From Actinomycetota bacterium (GTDB taxonomy: Bacteria > Actinomycetota > Humimicrobiia > Humimicrobiales > Humimicrobiaceae): 16,826 nucleotides of DNA. A program made the position numbers and the translations under genes. Position 1 is the first letter of the stretch. Each line of letters starts with the position of its first letter. The notes beneath the pieces are model-generated. The model saw nothing but the letters and a program-made list of their open reading frames with translations, ran no database searches and had not been told where the DNA came from. Below are positions 15,078 through 16,826 of the stretch, piece after piece. Location: positions 1 through 16,826 of the forward strand of contig SOKC01000127.1 of NCBI GenBank assembly GCA_004376325.1. Direction: 5' to 3'.

Positions 15078-15959
15078 ATGATTAGCTCCAGCACAAGAAT
15101 AATAGCTCTTATTGGTAATCCTGTAAGGCACAGCTTATCCCCGAAGATTCAGAATTATTTTATCAGCAAATACTCAAAAGACGCAGTTTATGTGGCATTT
15201 GAATTCAAGCGTGAAAATCTTAAAGAAGCATTTAATGGCGCAAAAAAATTAGGTTTTATGGGATTAAATGTAACTATGCCTTATAAGGAAGAGGTCTTTA
15301 AATTAATTGACAGGCTGGACACAATATCTTCAATTATAAAATCGGTAAATACAGTAAAGTTTGATCAGGAGGATGGGATTTCAGTTGGTTTTAATACTGA
15401 TGTAGAAGGCTTTTTAAAATCATTGGATGAAAAAAAATTTAAATGGACCGGCAAACAGTGTCTGGTTATAGGGGCAGGTGGCGCGGCGAGGAGCGCTATT
15501 TATGGAACACTTACAAAACAGGTTAAAAAAATATATGTATACGACAAGATTAAAGAAAAGGGAGCCGAGATTATAAATAATTTCAAAATTATAGGCAGCG
15601 AAAAAATAGAAGTCTTAACCAGTATAAATGATATCAATAGCAAAGTAGAAGATATCGATCTAATTGTAAATTGTACCCCAATGGGGATGGATATTGAATC
15701 TTATAAAAATATGCTGCCCATACCCGGTAACTGGAATCTTAAAGGGAAATATGTTTTTGATATGGTTTATAAGCCGGTAGAAACCAGATTTTTAAAAAAA
15801 GCAAAAAAAGAAGGAGCCACAGTTATAAATGGCATAGATTTGCTGGTAAATCAGGCAGCGTTATCTTTTAAGGTATGGTTTGATATAATACCTCAGACAG
15901 ATTATATAAAAAATATGGTTTTAGATAATATAGAAAATAATTTAATAATTAAAAAATAA
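15078..15959 (+). CDS. aroE: Shikimate dehydrogenase (NADP+)
   Basis: Catalyses reduction of 3-dehydroshikimate to shikimate in chorismate synthesis. The 293-residue product has GNPVRHSLSP (13-22; Ser19 and Ser21 in the shikimate-binding site), GLNVTMPYKE with catalytic Lys70, SVNTV with Asn91, FNTD with catalytic Asp108, the nucleotide loop GAGGAARSA (132-140), NCTPMGM, FDMVYKPVETRFL and GIDLLVNQAALSF. All are typical of AroE, slightly longer than the E. coli enzyme. No Shine-Dalgarno is evident before the ATG; an upstream start is not needed because the GNP motif is at the normal distance from the N-terminus. In actinobacteria aroE also follows ruvX-mltG. Here the next gene belongs to the pilus system, not to other aro genes, so this is the end of the metabolic segment. 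Confidence 0.95.
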   Translation: MISSSTRIIALIGNPVRHSLSPKIQNYFISKYSKDAVYVAFEFKRENLKEAFNGAKKLGFMGLNVTMPYKEEVFKLIDRLDTISSIIKSVNTVKFDQEDGISVGFNTDVEGFLKSLDEKKFKWTGKQCLVIGAGGAARSAIYGTLTKQVKKIYVYDKIKEKGAEIINNFKIIGSEKIEVLTSINDINSKVEDIDLIVNCTPMGMDIESYKNMLPIPGNWNLKGKYVFDMVYKPVETRFLKKAKKEGATVINGIDLLVNQAALSFKVWFDIIPQTDYIKNMVLDNIENNLIIKK

Positions 15960-15987
15960 AAATAGTAGCAAACAAGCAATAATTATA

Positions 15988-16761
15988 ATGGAAATAAGAG
16001 AAGTAATTTATTATATAATATTTATAATATCTGGACTGGTTGCAGGCAGCTTTTTAGAAGTAGCAATACATAGAGTGCCCAGAAAGTTATCTATTATTAA
16101 ACCAGCTTCTTTTTGCCCCAGCTGTAAGAGAAAAATAGCTTTCTATGATAACATACCTTTAGTATCCTTTATCATACTTAAGGGAAGATGCAGGTATTGC
16201 AAAAATAAAATACCGGTGACCAGTCTGTTAGTAGAGATAATAACTGCTCTATTATTCCTTGCCAATTATATTTTTTTTGGATTAACCATATGGACTGTTA
16301 CAGGAATAATATTTTGTAGCGTGCTTATTGTAATATCTTTTATCGATATTGATTTTAGAATAATTCCAAATGTAATAGTGCTGCCCTTTACTGTGATAGG
16401 ATTAGCCTTAAATATTTTTTTCAAATTATCCACCAGCTGGTGGATGCCTCTGGCATTCTGTGTAGGCGCTTTTTTATTCATGCTGATAATTCATTTAATA
16501 TACCCCCGGGGTATGGGAATGGGTGATGTCAAGTTGAGCCTGATGGTGGGAGCGTTTTTAGTTAATAAAGTAATAATGGGTCTGTTTTTAGGGTTTTTAA
16601 TAGGTTCAATTTATGGTTTAGTTTTAATTCTAATAAAAAAAAGGAAATTTAAACAAACTATCCCCTTTGGTCCTTTTATTTCTATTGGAAGTATTATAGC
16701 TTTATTTTATGGTGTTTATGGTGATAATATTTTAAAATGGTATATAAGTTTTTTAAAATAA
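15988..16761 (+). CDS. pilD: Type IV prepilin peptidase / N-methyltransferase (PilD, A24 family)
   Basis: Polytopic membrane aspartic protease that cleaves the leader of type IV prepilins and related pseudopilins, and usually also N-methylates the new N-terminus. The 257-residue product starts with a hydrophobic helix (SGLVAGSFLEVAIHRVPR), then carries two CXXC pairs, CPSC (43-46) and CRYC (68-71), in the cytoplasmic methyltransferase domain. The A24 catalytic region follows: FIDIDFRIIPN (Asp120/Asp122) and GMGDVKL (Asp180). Several further hydrophobic helices run to the C-terminus. Presence of the cysteine domain indicates a full bifunctional enzyme rather than a short archaeal-type protease. 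It lies 28 bp after aroE and 16 bp before a probable pilM, so it likely heads or belongs to a pilus operon. The Shine-Dalgarno is not evident. Confidence 0.94.
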   Translation: MEIREVIYYIIFIISGLVAGSFLEVAIHRVPRKLSIIKPASFCPSCKRKIAFYDNIPLVSFIILKGRCRYCKNKIPVTSLLVEIITALLFLANYIFFGLTIWTVTGIIFCSVLIVISFIDIDFRIIPNVIVLPFTVIGLALNIFFKLSTSWWMPLAFCVGAFLFMLIIHLIYPRGMGMGDVKLSLMVGAFLVNKVIMGLFLGFLIGSIYGLVLILIKKRKFKQTIPFGPFISIGSIIALFYGVYGDNILKWYISFLK

Positions 16762-16777
16762 AAGAGAGTGATTTTTT

Positions 16778-16826
16778 ATGTCAGCAGTTGGATTAAATTT
16801 AAGTTCTTCTAAAATATCTATTATTG
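16778..16826 (+). CDS. pilM: Probable PilM N-terminus (pilus assembly ATPase-fold protein), cut by window end
   Basis: Only 16 codons are visible: MSAVGLNLSSSKISII. The ATG is preceded by AGAGAGTG (16763-16770) about 7 bp upstream, a reasonable ribosome-binding site. The short MSxVGLxxSSSxI pattern resembles the start of actin-like PilM proteins, where the first strand and phosphate loop read roughly GLDIGSSSVK. A position right after the prepilin peptidase is typical of Gram-positive type IV pilus clusters. With so few residues the call rests mainly on context. Confidence 0.55.
   Translation, partial: MSAVGLNLSSSKISII

Overview
This window is about 16.8 kb of AT-rich DNA (roughly one third GC by eye). 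It is densely packed with core housekeeping genes, all on the plus strand. I see no mobile elements, CRISPR arrays, rRNA, tRNA or clear signs of horizontal transfer. The gene order is a mosaic of two layouts known in Gram-positive bacteria. secF-rel-(MBL hydrolase)-hisS-aspS-alaS-ruvX-mltG-aroE recalls Actinomycetota. hisS-aspS-[6S RNA] and alaS-ruvX-mltG-trmR-U32 recall Bacillota. Rel carries the FNMYQSLHT form of its substrate motif, which I associate with actinobacterial Rel. My inference is an AT-rich, uncultured-type lineage near Actinomycetota or Bacillota with type IV pili; the sequence alone does not settle this.

Left block (1-8196), probably one operon: the C-terminal part of secF (protein export), recJ (single-strand exonuclease), a bifunctional rel ((p)ppGpp synthetase/hydrolase), a glyoxalase II-like metallo-beta-lactamase hydrolase, hisS and aspS. 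Spacings are 2, 55 and 9 bp, followed by two short overlaps.

Central non-coding gap (8197-8637): the only long gap. It holds an AT-rich palindrome after aspS, an unexplained hairpin at 8301-8363, and a well-formed promoter (TTGATT, 16 bp, TATGAT). The promoter is followed by a rod-like RNA of about 190 nt (about 8408-8603), which I call a 6S RNA candidate from shape, size, promoter and its position after hisS-aspS.

Right block (8638-16826): alaS, ruvX, mltG, an O-methyltransferase matching TrmR and a U32-family protein matching TrhP run with overlaps or very short gaps. Together the last two would make 5-methoxyuridine at tRNA position 34. Then come acylphosphatase, aroE, a prepilin peptidase, and the first 16 codons of a probable pilM, which opens a type IV pilus cluster.

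Themes are translation (three synthetases, tRNA wobble modification), stringent response, RNA polymerase control, cell-wall and DNA maintenance, and the start of a pilus operon. Points worth a second look are the non-coding RNA and its neighbouring hairpin, a probable AUU-type start for mltG, the histidine in AspRS that suggests non-discriminating charging, and the paired mo5U genes. I found no convincing wholly novel system.
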